Shown: piece after piece, positions 13,045 to 21,178 of the stretch
Layout of the letters: the number at the start of each line of letters is the position of its first letter
Position numbering within the stretch: position 1 is the stretch's first letter
From: Paenibacillus donghaensis
GTDB taxonomy: Bacteria; Bacillota; Bacilli; Paenibacillales; Paenibacillaceae
Assembly (NCBI RefSeq): GCF_002192415.1
Contig: NZ_CP021780.1
Span: 7,068,001 to 7,132,000, forward strand
DNA length: 64,000 nucleotides
Direction: 5' to 3'
Notes under the pieces: model-generated
The model's database searches: none
The model's input: the letters and a program-made list of their open reading frames with translations, nothing else
What the model was told of the DNA's origin: nothing
Translations under genes and position numbers: made by a program

Positions 13045-14721
13045 ATGGATAACGAACAGCGGAACCAAGCACCTATTTATGAAATGTTGGAACACTATAG
13101 AGTAAAGGGTAATATCTCATATCATGTACCCGGTCACAAAAACGGGGTTGCGTATGATATATTCGGGGGTGCAGGCTTCCTGGATGAGATTATGAAAGTT
13201 GATGTTACGGAAATTACGGATACAGATGATCTGCATCATCCGGAAGGGGTGATTCGGGAGGCGCAGGAGCTGGCGGCGGATTGTTTTGGAGCAGAGGAGA
13301 GCTTCCTGCTTGTATCCGGCAGTACAGCAGGCAATCTGGCACTGATTCTGACGGTCTGTCCGGAACCGGGAATGATCCTGATTGTTCAGCGCAATGTGCA
13401 CAAGTCAGTTATTCATGGACTGATGCTTGCAGGAGTGCACGCTGTATTCCTGGAGCCGCTGATCGATCCCGCCAGCGGCCTGGCGGTTGCTCCCGCGGCA
13501 GAAGATGTGCAGGCTGCCTTGGCAGCCTACCCGGACGCCGCAGGGGTGCTGGTGACCATGCCCAATTACTACGGCATGGGAAGTGAGCTTGCGCCCCTCG
13601 CGCAGGCCTGCCACGCCAGCGGTGTACCGCTGCTGGTGGATGAGGCGCACGGGGCGCATTACAGCCAGCACCCGGCGCTGCCCGCCGGGGCACTGGCTCA
13701 GGGCGCGGACGGCGTAGTGCAGTCCACGCACAAGATGTTGCCCGCGCTCACCATGGGCGCGATGCTGCATGTGCAGGGCCCACGGCTTGACAGGGCCCTG
13801 CTGCGGCAGCGGCTCGCCATGGTGCAGAGCTCCAGCCCATCGTACCCGGTGATGGCGTCGCTCGATCTAGCCCGGCGGCTGGTGCACAGCCGCGGTGCCG
13901 GTGCCTTCACGGCGGGCCTTGCCGCCGTGGACGTCCTGAAGCGCGGCCTCGCCAGGCTGCCGCGCTACGGGCTGCTGCAGCCGGCTGTGCCGCTGCAGCG
14001 CTCCAGCGGGGGTGGCGCAGCCCCCGCCGGGAAGGGCGCGCCGCCGCAGCGCGGGGCGGCGTACCTGACCCAGGACCCCTTCAAGGCCGTCATTTATGAC
14101 GCCGCCGGGGTCCTGAGCGGCTTCGAGCTGCACAGCAGGCTCGAAGAGAAGGGCTGTGTGCCGGAAATGAGCGATGACCGGCACGTAGTTCTGCTATTCA
14201 GCCTCGGCTCGCGGGCTGAAGAGGCTGCAGCGCTGGTGGAAGCGCTGCGGGAGATCGATGCGGAGACCCGGGCGGAGTCTCCGGGCACTCAGCACTCTTC
14301 GCACTCTCTGAGCACGCTGCAATCTCTGGACTCATTGAGCACTCAGCACTCTCCGAACTCACTGAAATTTCATAGTTCTCCGCAGGCACTGAGTTCTGTG
14401 CAATCTTCAGGCTCTCCACAGTCCACGTACAGCAATAATTCCACGTGGAACAATTTGCAGGCCAAGATTCCCCGGCCGGTGCCCTTCACCATGAAGCCGG
14501 TTGATTCAGCTTCTACGGAGAGTATCCCGCTTGCAGACAGCATAGGCAGGATGGCAGCTGAGATGGTGATTCCTTATCCTCCGGGAATTCCGTTATTATA
14601 TCCCGGCGAAGTTATAACCGCACAGACAGGCGCAAGGTTATTGGACCTGTCTCAAGGCGGCGCGAAATTCCAGGCCTGTTCCGATCCGGGCCTACAGCGT
14701 ATAAAGGTCTACAACATTTAG
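13045..14721 (+). CDS. YaaO-like PLP-dependent Orn/Lys/Arg decarboxylase family protein
   Basis: 558 residues, about 80 more than B. subtilis YaaO. The fold-type I PLP domain is clear: VSGSTAGNL binds phosphate, VDEAHGAHY has the PLP-nitrogen Asp199, and QSTHKMLPA has the Schiff-base Lys230. The C-terminal domain (about 480-558) has IPYPPGIPLLYPGE, typical of the family. A serine/glutamine-rich linker (residues ~412-472) with imperfect repeats is inserted before it. The substrate (arginine, lysine or other) cannot be read from sequence. The ATG start has SD GGGGAAGG. It is 18 nt from tmk and likely starts the tmk-darA-yaaR-holB transcription unit. Confidence 0.85.
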   Translation: MDNEQRNQAPIYEMLEHYRVKGNISYHVPGHKNGVAYDIFGGAGFLDEIMKVDVTEITDTDDLHHPEGVIREAQELAADCFGAEESFLLVSGSTAGNLALILTVCPEPGMILIVQRNVHKSVIHGLMLAGVHAVFLEPLIDPASGLAVAPAAEDVQAALAAYPDAAGVLVTMPNYYGMGSELAPLAQACHASGVPLLVDEAHGAHYSQHPALPAGALAQGADGVVQSTHKMLPALTMGAMLHVQGPRLDRALLRQRLAMVQSSSPSYPVMASLDLARRLVHSRGAGAFTAGLAAVDVLKRGLARLPRYGLLQPAVPLQRSSGGGAAPAGKGAPPQRGAAYLTQDPFKAVIYDAAGVLSGFELHSRLEEKGCVPEMSDDRHVVLLFSLGSRAEEAAALVEALREIDAETRAESPGTQHSSHSLSTLQSLDSLSTQHSPNSLKFHSSPQALSSVQSSGSPQSTYSNNSTWNNLQAKIPRPVPFTMKPVDSASTESIPLADSIGRMAAEMVIPYPPGIPLLYPGEVITAQTGARLLDLSQGGAKFQACSDPGLQRIKVYNI

Positions 14722-14739
14722 AAGGGCGGAGAAGCAGCA

Positions 14740-15381
14740 GTGGAACAACAAGGATTCTTCATTACTTTGGAGGGGGGCGATGGCTCAGGCAAAACAACCG
14801 TGCTGGGCCGGGTAGCTGCTTATCTGCAGAACCGGTCGATACCCTATGTGATTACCCGCGAACCTGGCGGGATTGAGATTGCCGAGAAGATTCGCTCCAT
14901 CATTCTGGACCCGGCTCATACGGCGATGGATGCCCGGACCGAAGCCTTGCTCTACGCAGCTTCGCGAAGCCAGCATCTGGCTGAGGTGGTTGAACCCGCT
15001 CTGGAGAGGGGCATGACAGTACTATGTGACCGCTTCGTAGACAGCAGCCTGGTATACCAGGGATATGCCAGAGGGCTTGGCATGGAAGAGGTATGGAGCA
15101 TCAACCAGTTTGCCATTGGCAACCGTATGCCTGATCTTACATTCTATCTCGACATTGATCCCGAGGTGGGGCTGGCGCGGATTGCAGCCAATCAGAACCG
15201 TGAGGTGAACCGGCTGGATATGGAGAGCCTCGCTTTTCACCGTAAGGTAAGAGAAGGATACCGTATGGTTGTGGATGCCAATCCGCAGCGGATGGTAGTG
15301 CTGGATGCGGCCCGACCGCTTCATATAGTGGAGCAGGAGCTGATACGCACGCTTGAAGAGAGAGTATTAAAGGGTTTTTGA
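14740..15381 (+). CDS. tmk: Thymidylate kinase
   Basis: 213 residues, normal length. It phosphorylates dTMP to dTDP in DNA precursor synthesis. The P-loop EGGDGSGKTT covers residues 11-20, REPGG lies near 41-45, and the DR(F/Y) motif CDRFVDSSLVYQG is at about 94-106. The start is GTG 14740 with a purine-rich SD (AAGGGCGGAG). It follows the YaaO-like gene as in B. subtilis. Confidence 0.97.
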   Translation: MEQQGFFITLEGGDGSGKTTVLGRVAAYLQNRSIPYVITREPGGIEIAEKIRSIILDPAHTAMDARTEALLYAASRSQHLAEVVEPALERGMTVLCDRFVDSSLVYQGYARGLGMEEVWSINQFAIGNRMPDLTFYLDIDPEVGLARIAANQNREVNRLDMESLAFHRKVREGYRMVVDANPQRMVVLDAARPLHIVEQELIRTLEERVLKGF

Positions 15382-15443
15382 GGTACTTTGTCAAATATAC
15401 TACAATAGTTCCAACAAACTTAGGTGTAGGCTTTCGAAGTTAA

Positions 15444-15830
<387 letters not shown>

Positions 15831-15884
15831 GTATACTATAGCCATCTGTGACAGGCTATTTCCAAAAAGGGCGGTAGATAACCT

Positions 15885-16328
15885 TTGAAGATTAATCCGG
15901 GCTACAGGCCCTTAAAGAGTGAATTGCCGGTTTCGGAAGGCCTGAACAAGCCCGTTCAGCAGAAATCCTTCTCTGATGTATTTCAGCAGCAGAGCGAGCA
16001 GAAGACGCTGGATGAGCTGAACCGCCAGATGAAGGAAATTCAGGCTCAGGGTGACCGCCTTTCCAAGTCCATGACCATCCGCGAGCTTACCATCTACCGG
16101 ATGATGATCAAACGGTTTCTGGAGGAGACGGCGCGGCGCGGTGTTATCCTCAAGGAGACGAAGGGCTGGGACCGGCGTGGCCGGGGCAAGCGTTATAAGC
16201 TGCTGGAGGAGATTGACACGGCCCTGCTGTCCATGGCAGATGATTTACTGGGCAGTGAAGAAGGCCGCATTGATCTTCTGGGCAGAGTGGGAGAAATCCG
16301 CGGCCTCTTGATCAACCTTTCTTTTTAA
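15885..16328 (+). CDS. yaaR: YaaR family protein (DUF327)
   Basis: 147 residues, matching YaaR in size and position between darA and holB. The central FLEETARRGVILKETKGWDRRGRGKRYKLLEEIDTALL region, split here as helix, basic loop, helix, is the conserved family core. Mostly helical and soluble; function unknown. The start is TTG 15885, supported by AAAGGGCGG 10 nt upstream. Confidence 0.88.
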   Translation: MKINPGYRPLKSELPVSEGLNKPVQQKSFSDVFQQQSEQKTLDELNRQMKEIQAQGDRLSKSMTIRELTIYRMMIKRFLEETARRGVILKETKGWDRRGRGKRYKLLEEIDTALLSMADDLLGSEEGRIDLLGRVGEIRGLLINLSF

Positions 16329-16345
16329 ATGTACGGGAGGAAAAT

Positions 16346-17320
16346 ATGCCTTTTCATGATATAGCGGGCCAGGAGGATGCCAAACGGCTACTCCAGAATG
16401 CCCTGCGCAAAGATACCGTAAGCCATGCTTACCTGTTCACCGGACCCTCAGGCAGCGGTCAGCTCAAGACGGCAACCTTGTTCGCCCAAGCCATATTCTG
16501 TACTGAGCTGCAGGATGATGCCTGCGGACACTGTCTGGAATGCCGCAAGGTAGAGCATGGCAACCATCCCGATCTGACGCTGCTGAAGCCGGATGGAGCA
16601 AGCATCAAGATTGACCAGATTCGTGATCTCCAGCGTGTGTTCTCGTACCGTTCGGAAGGGATTAACCCGAAGGTCTATATCATAGACGGAGCGGACCGAA
16701 TGACGGTGCAGGCAGCCAATAGTCTGCTGAAGTTTCTGGAAGAACCGCCTTCTCCGGCGGTGGGAATTCTGATCTCGGATAACAGCCGCTCCCTGCTGCC
16801 AACTATTCAGTCCAGAACCCAAAGAATCCCGTTCAGCCCGCTGCATCCCGACTTCATGCTGCAGGCTTTGTCCAGCGAAGGCATTCCGGTGCCCCTAGCC
16901 CGCTGCGCAGTCTCCCTTACTTCGGGTCTGGATGGATGCAGGGAACTTTTGGAACAGAATTGGTTTGCAGAAATGAGAAATCTAGTGTTACAATTAGCAA
17001 AGGAGTCTTTGAGCAAAAGCAGCTCATCAGTAGCAACTGTTGGGCAAAAGCTGTTCAAGACCGGGCTTGGTGAACATTTGGATGTCCTATTCAGCATGTT
17101 CCACCTGTGGTTCAAAGATATGCTCCACTTCCTGTACCAAAAGCACGAAAGTATTGTTTTCATAGATCAGTTAGACTTTATTTCCAGACATGCCCGCGAG
17201 CGGAGTACGGAGCAATGGGTGGCTTATATGGGGTATGCCGCGGAGAGCAGCATGAAGCTGCGGTCCAATGCCAATACTCAGCTGTGTCTGGAGCAGTTCT
17301 TAATCCGACTGGAAAGTTAA
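16346..17320 (+). CDS. holB: DNA polymerase III delta-prime subunit
   Basis: 324 residues. Delta-prime is the non-hydrolysing AAA+ subunit of the clamp loader. The P-loop is degenerate (GPSGSGQLK, with Gln where the Walker lysine is expected), as is common for this stator subunit. Four cysteines (C...CGHCLEC) form the zinc module, followed by LLKFLEEPP and the sensor-1 region SRTQRI. SD GGGAGG precedes ATG 16346. It follows yaaR by 17 nt, in the same operon. Confidence 0.95.
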   Translation: MPFHDIAGQEDAKRLLQNALRKDTVSHAYLFTGPSGSGQLKTATLFAQAIFCTELQDDACGHCLECRKVEHGNHPDLTLLKPDGASIKIDQIRDLQRVFSYRSEGINPKVYIIDGADRMTVQAANSLLKFLEEPPSPAVGILISDNSRSLLPTIQSRTQRIPFSPLHPDFMLQALSSEGIPVPLARCAVSLTSGLDGCRELLEQNWFAEMRNLVLQLAKESLSKSSSSVATVGQKLFKTGLGEHLDVLFSMFHLWFKDMLHFLYQKHESIVFIDQLDFISRHARERSTEQWVAYMGYAAESSMKLRSNANTQLCLEQFLIRLES

Positions 17321-17391
17321 GAATTTTATATATATCCTCCGGATTCCGCTTTAAGGTGGAAGTATGGTTTAAGTGTTGAGGAAGGACAAGC

Positions 17392-17484
17392 ATGAATCAT
17401 CAGGGAGCGGGCTTGCTTAGGGGTTCCTTTCACCGGCAAACAAGGGGGTTAATATTTGTACAGCGTTGTGGGTGTCCGCTTTAA
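17392..17484 (+). CDS. Candidate 30-residue upstream ORF overlapping ricT
   Basis: ATG 17392 has a good SD (AGGAAGGA at 17379-17386) and runs 30 codons to a TAA, overlapping the start of ricT by 29 nt in another frame. The overlap could couple translation of ricT, whose own start is a TTG. There is no family match and it may be chance. Confidence 0.25.
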   Translation: MNHQGAGLLRGSFHRQTRGLIFVQRCGCPL

Positions 17485-18256
17485 GAAAGCGGGTAAAATA
17501 TATTATTTCGATCCGCTTGATTTCCCCATTGAACGGGATCAAAGTGTTATTGTAGAGACAGCACGAGGGGTCGAATATGGCAAGGTTGTTGTAGGCAAAA
17601 AAGTGGTTCAGGAATCCGATGTTGTATTGCCTCTGAAAAAAGTTATGCGGATTGCCGGCGATACAGACGCACGTGTGGTTGAGGAGAACAAAGGGGCGGC
17701 GAAAGAAGCTTTTACCACCTGTTTAAATAAAATTCGCGATCATGGTCTTAAAATGAAGCTCGTTGATGTAGAGTTTACTTTTGACCGCAACAAGATTATC
17801 TTCTATTTTACAGCCGAAGGCCGTGTTGATTTCCGCGAATTGGTCAAGGATCTGGCCAGCATCTTCCGTACCCGGATTGAACTGCGCCAGATTGGCGTAC
17901 GTGATGAAGCCAAAATGCTGGGTGGCCTGGGCCCCTGCGGACGGGTGTTATGCTGCTCCTCCTGGCTTGGAGATTTCGAGCCGGTATCGATCAAGATGGC
18001 CAAGGATCAGAATCTTTCGCTGAATCCAACTAAGATATCCGGACTATGCGGGCGTCTGATGTGCTGTCTGAAGTTTGAGCATGACAATTACGAAAGTGTC
18101 AAAGAAGAAATGCCGGCAGTCGGCAAGGTCGTCGTTACCTCACTGGGGGACGGCAAGGTAGTAGGGATTAATGCCGGTACCCGGACGGTTCATGTGCAGT
18201 TGTTCGAGGTAGGCAAGGTTAAAGAACTTCCAATGGATGATGTTGTCGTCAAGTAA
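17456..18256 (+). CDS. ricT: PSP1-domain protein RicT (YaaT)
   Basis: 266 residues. RicT forms the Y-complex with RicA and RicF, which carries [4Fe-4S] clusters, speeds Spo0A activation and works with RNase Y in mRNA maturation. The PSP1 core is intact: FYFTAEGRVDFRELVKDLA, then GPCGRVLCCSSWL and CGRLMCCLKFEH with the cluster cysteines. The start TTG 17456 (MYSVVGVRFKKAG) aligns with the B. subtilis protein and has AAGGGGG 8-13 nt upstream. Confidence 0.95.
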   Translation: MYSVVGVRFKKAGKIYYFDPLDFPIERDQSVIVETARGVEYGKVVVGKKVVQESDVVLPLKKVMRIAGDTDARVVEENKGAAKEAFTTCLNKIRDHGLKMKLVDVEFTFDRNKIIFYFTAEGRVDFRELVKDLASIFRTRIELRQIGVRDEAKMLGGLGPCGRVLCCSSWLGDFEPVSIKMAKDQNLSLNPTKISGLCGRLMCCLKFEHDNYESVKEEMPAVGKVVVTSLGDGKVVGINAGTRTVHVQLFEVGKVKELPMDDVVVK

Positions 18257-18286
18257 ACCATATAAGGTTACTTTCGGGGTGGAAAC

Positions 18287-18652
18287 TTGGAGAAAAAAAA
18301 TATATTTGCACAGATGCAGGATATGGAAGCGCAATTGGAACATATGCGTGCCACTCTTGGCGATTGGAAACAGACGGTAAAAGAACTGATGGAAGCCAAT
18401 CAAAGGCTCAATTTAGAGAACGAACAACTGCGCAAAATATTAAAGAGGGAAGCGCCCCTGGACCCCAAGGTTGATTCTGCAGAAGCAGAAGCACTATTGG
18501 CCGCCCGCGAGGGTGCGGAGGAAGTGGTCGGTGAAGGATATGATAATCTGGCCCGCTTGTACCATGAAGGCTTTCACATCTGCAATGTCTATTTCGGACA
18601 TTTGCGGACCGAAGGTGATTGTCTGTTCTGCCTCTCTTTCCTCAATAAATAA
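18287..18652 (+). CDS. yabA: Replication initiation control protein YabA
   Basis: 121 residues. YabA binds DnaA and DnaN to limit re-initiation. The N-terminal half is a long coiled coil (residues ~1-65) that tetramerises. The C-terminal zinc-binding domain has [15 protein letters not shown] followed by CLFCLSF, with the Zn ligands His and Cys. The start is TTG 18287 ([10 protein letters not shown]). It is 30 nt after ricT, as in B. subtilis, and ends at a terminator. Confidence 0.95.
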   Translation: MEKKNIFAQMQDMEAQLEHMRATLGDWKQTVKELMEANQRLNLENEQLRKILKREAPLDPKVDSAEAEALLAAREGAEEVVGEGYDNLARLYHEGFHICNVYFGHLRTEGDCLFCLSFLNK

Positions 18653-18662
18653 GGATATCCAG

Positions 18663-18691
18663 CCGTAGGAGATTTGTGCCTACGGTTTTTT
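18663..18691 (+). terminator. Intrinsic terminator after yabA
   Basis: CCGTAGG (18663-18669) pairs with CCTACGG (18679-18685), followed by T7. Confidence 0.9.
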
Positions 18692-18745
18692 TAAATTTCT
18701 TCGACCTTTGCAGTCTGGCCCAAGAATTGACTATAGGAGAGTACC

Positions 18746-19513
18746 ATGACAAATTCAATAAATTCACAGCCCCTGCTGCCTACGGAGCGGGTGGATGATC
18801 TGCTGACGCATGATTTAAGAATTATTCAGAGTGACGAGGTGTTCAGCTTCTCGATGGATGCGGTGCTGCTGGCCCGCTTTGCCAGTATTCCGCCGAGAGG
18901 CAGGGTACTTGATCTGTGCACCGGCAATGGGGTTATCCCTATACTGCTGACTACACGCACCAAAGCTTCTATAGAAGGCATTGAAATACAGCCGCGTCTG
19001 GCAGATATGGCACGCCGTAGTGTAGCGCTGAACGAATTAGAGGATAGAATCACTATTCATGAAGGGGATCTGCGTGAGCTATATAGAACAGCCGGTCATG
19101 GTGTATATGATGCCATTACGGTTAACCCGCCGTATATGCCGCTGAACGGCAGCGATCTGAAGCTGAACACACATCAGGCTATGGCCCGTCATGAACTGGG
19201 CTGTACACTGGAGGAGGTCATCCAGGCCTGTGTAAGGCTGGTACGTACAGGAGGCAAAGTAAGTATGGTGCATAAGCCGCAGCGTCTGGTTGATATTATG
19301 AGCCTGATGAGACAATATAGGCTGGAGCCCAAGATTATTCGCTTTGTACATCCGCGTGCACATCTGGAAGCGAACATGGTGTTAATCGAGGCGATCCGTG
19401 ACGGCAAGCCGGAGTCGCGTCTACAGCCGCCTCTAATTGTATATAATGAGGACAATCAATATTGCCAGGAGATTATGGACATTTATTATGGAGCCAAAGA
19501 GGGTAAAATATGA
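18746..19513 (+). CDS. yabB: TrmN6/YabB-type tRNA (adenine-N6) methyltransferase
   Basis: 255 residues. A Rossmann SAM-dependent methyltransferase: motif I VLDLCTGNGVIPILL (residues ~51-65), and motif IV NPPYMP, typical of N6-adenine methylation. Family members modify A37 in tRNA-Val; the exact target here is inferred. SD TAGGAGAG precedes ATG 18746. Its stop overlaps the rsmI start by 4 nt (ATGA). The small yazA gene found here in B. subtilis is missing. Confidence 0.9.
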   Translation: MTNSINSQPLLPTERVDDLLTHDLRIIQSDEVFSFSMDAVLLARFASIPPRGRVLDLCTGNGVIPILLTTRTKASIEGIEIQPRLADMARRSVALNELEDRITIHEGDLRELYRTAGHGVYDAITVNPPYMPLNGSDLKLNTHQAMARHELGCTLEEVIQACVRLVRTGGKVSMVHKPQRLVDIMSLMRQYRLEPKIIRFVHPRAHLEANMVLIEAIRDGKPESRLQPPLIVYNEDNQYCQEIMDIYYGAKEGKI

Positions 19514-20421
19514 AATTAACATGCCAAAGCAGCTTTCAGAGCAATAATGACAACCATAAGCAGGAAGGAGCAGGTTCTCTCTATCTGGTAGCGACGCCTA
19601 TCGGCAATCTGGAGGATATGACCTTCCGCGGCGTGAGGACGTTACAGGAATGCGACATCATCGCTGCCGAAGATACCAGACAGACCCGTAAGCTGCTCAG
19701 CCACTTCGAAATCACACCTTCGCTGTTGTTCAGTTATCATGAGCATAATAAGGCTGCCAGCGGACCTGAGTTGATACGTTATATAATAGAAGGTAAAAAT
19801 CTTGCGCTAGTTAGCGACGCCGGTCTTCCGGCCATCTCCGATCCTGGTGCCGATCTTGTCGCTCTGGCTATTGAGCACGGTATTGCTGTGATTCCGATAC
19901 CGGGAGCTAACGCAGCCCTGTCAGCTCTAATCGCTTCCGGATTGCCTACGGCCAGCTTCACCTTTGCCGGATTTCTTCCCCGCGAGCGCAAAGATATCCG
20001 TGCTGTTCTAGCTACGCTGCGGGCATCTCAGGGAAGCTTGCTGTTCTATGAGTCTCCCCATCGCGTTGGCAAGACGCTGCAGCATCTGCAGGAGGCTTTT
20101 GGCAACCGGCGGGTGGTGTTGGCCCGTGAGCTGACCAAGCGGTATGAGGAATTTCTGCGCGGAACCATTGAGGAATGCATTGCCTGGCTGGAGGAGCATC
20201 CGCCACTTGGCGAATATGTGATTGTGGTAGAGGGAGAGAGCAAGGAAGAAGCGGCGAAGGCAGAGTCAGCCTGGTGGCAGAAACTGAGCCTGGAGGAGCA
20301 TGTGGCCCATTATGAGAACGCAGCGCTGTCCCGTAAAGAGGCGATGAAGAAAACAGCCGCCGACCGCGGGCTGGCGAAGCGGGATGTCTATAACGCGCTG
20401 CTTGATAAAAGTAATTCATAA
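19510..20421 (+). CDS. rsmI: 16S rRNA (cytidine-1402 2'-O)-methyltransferase
   Basis: 303 residues. Tetrapyrrole-methylase fold: SLYLVATPIGNLEDMTFR near the N-terminus, ECDIIAAEDTRQTRKLL, the SAM loop SDAGLPAISDPG and PIPGANAALSALIASGLP. It methylates the ribose of C1402 in the ribosomal decoding centre. About 20 extra polar residues precede the core. Translational coupling to yabB is likely from the 4-nt overlap. Confidence 0.95.
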   Translation: MKLTCQSSFQSNNDNHKQEGAGSLYLVATPIGNLEDMTFRGVRTLQECDIIAAEDTRQTRKLLSHFEITPSLLFSYHEHNKAASGPELIRYIIEGKNLALVSDAGLPAISDPGADLVALAIEHGIAVIPIPGANAALSALIASGLPTASFTFAGFLPRERKDIRAVLATLRASQGSLLFYESPHRVGKTLQHLQEAFGNRRVVLARELTKRYEEFLRGTIEECIAWLEEHPPLGEYVIVVEGESKEEAAKAESAWWQKLSLEEHVAHYENAALSRKEAMKKTAADRGLAKRDVYNALLDKSNS

Positions 20422-20431
20422 TATTGGTTAC

Positions 20432-20535
20432 CCAAGTAGAAACGGCTCTTCGCCGCCCTCTGAAAGAGGCGGTATCCGTTTCTGCGAGAAATAGAAGGAG
20501 AATGGGTAGCGTGAAACATATAAATTCTTATATTT
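20432..20535 (+). repeat. Dispersed structured intergenic repeat, copy B
   Basis: It begins CAAGTAGAAACGG and ends ATATAAATTCTTATATTT. Inner hairpin CCGC-C-CTCT/AGAG-GCGG with loop GAA; outer stem AGAAACGG/CCGTTTCT; then the conserved block GCGAGAAATAGAAGGA and a terminal ATATAA/TTATAT palindrome. Copy C (44209-44310) shares all blocks with different stem bases that still pair. Confidence 0.75.
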
Positions 20536-20565
20536 AAAAAAAATACCCCCCGCGGGAGCGGGGGG
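20536..20565 (-). terminator. Intrinsic terminator of abrB
   Basis: Read on the - strand: CCCCCCGC-TCCC-GCGGGGGG followed by TATTTTTTTT. It lies directly against repeat copy B. Confidence 0.85.
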
Positions 20566-20628
20566 CCAAGGAGATATAATAAGGTTAGAATTAACAATTT
20601 GATTAGTTCCTATTATATACTATTTATT

Positions 20629-20883
20629 TTAGTTTGTCACAGGGGTAGGGATAGTAGAAATACATTCATGACAAACAATTTTACCTTTGAAGTAGGTCAC
20701 GTTCTCGGCATTGCCGCAGAATATGCAAGCAGGCTCGTACTTTTTCAGCATGATCCGCTCACCGTCCACGTAAATTTCGAGCGCATCTTTTTCACCGATA
20801 CCCAAAGTGCGGCGCAATTCAATCGGAATAACAACCCGTCCCAGCTCGTCTACTTTTCTCACAATACCTGTTGATTTCATCAT
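20629..20883 (-). CDS. abrB: Transition-state regulator AbrB
   Basis: 84 residues. The N-terminal swapped-hairpin DNA-binding domain is almost identical to B. subtilis AbrB (MKSTGIVRKVDELGRVVIP, then IELRRTLGI). The C-terminal half is different: CIFC (Cys53, Cys56) and CHEC (Cys71, Cys74) form a zinc-ribbon-like module in place of the usual multimerisation tail. AbrB represses transition-phase genes during exponential growth. An in-frame TTG at 20904 contains the SD itself (GAGGAG), so ATG 20883 (or the adjacent ATG 20880) is the start. Divergent from the HD gene; controlled by a promoter with a Spo0A box. Confidence 0.93.
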   Translation of the reverse strand: MMKSTGIVRKVDELGRVVIPIELRRTLGIGEKDALEIYVDGERIMLKKYEPACIFCGNAENVTYFKGKIVCHECISTIPTPVTN

Positions 20884-20922
20884 AGCTATCGTTACTCCTC
20901 TCAATGATCAAAAACGTCATTA

Positions 20923-20981
20923 TTCGACATTGTTCACTGTTTTATGTTTTTTATAATACCAACGATTCCCAAAACAGTCAA
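20923..20981 (-). promoter_or_regulatory. abrB promoter with downstream Spo0A box
   Basis: On the - strand, TTGACT (20976-20981), 17-bp spacer, TATTAT (20953-20958). A perfect Spo0A box TGTCGAA lies at 20923-20929, about 25 nt beyond the -10, in the initially transcribed region, the position where phosphorylated Spo0A represses abrB in B. subtilis. Confidence 0.75.
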
Positions 20982-21065
20982 CCTTTTTCGTAACAGATTA
21001 AAGAGAAATTTTGATTTCTTGCAATAAAAGGCCAATATAAGAATCATTAGACTGTCCTGGGATAA

Positions 21066-21113
21066 TGTCGATTTACAGAGAATGAATTCAGCAATATTCG
21101 ACATTATACGACA
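21066..21113. promoter_or_regulatory. Cluster of Spo0A-box-like sites upstream of the HD gene
   Basis: TGTCGAT (21066-21072, + strand, 6/7), TTCGACA (21097-21103, a perfect box on the - strand) and TACGACA (21107-21113, 6/7) lie 65-115 bp before the HD gene and 115-160 bp behind the abrB -10. Confidence 0.5.
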
Positions 21114-21178
21114 ACGTCTTTTATTATATATCAAAATATGTTTGCTGTGTAACAAAATATTCAAAAGGAGTTGAAATA

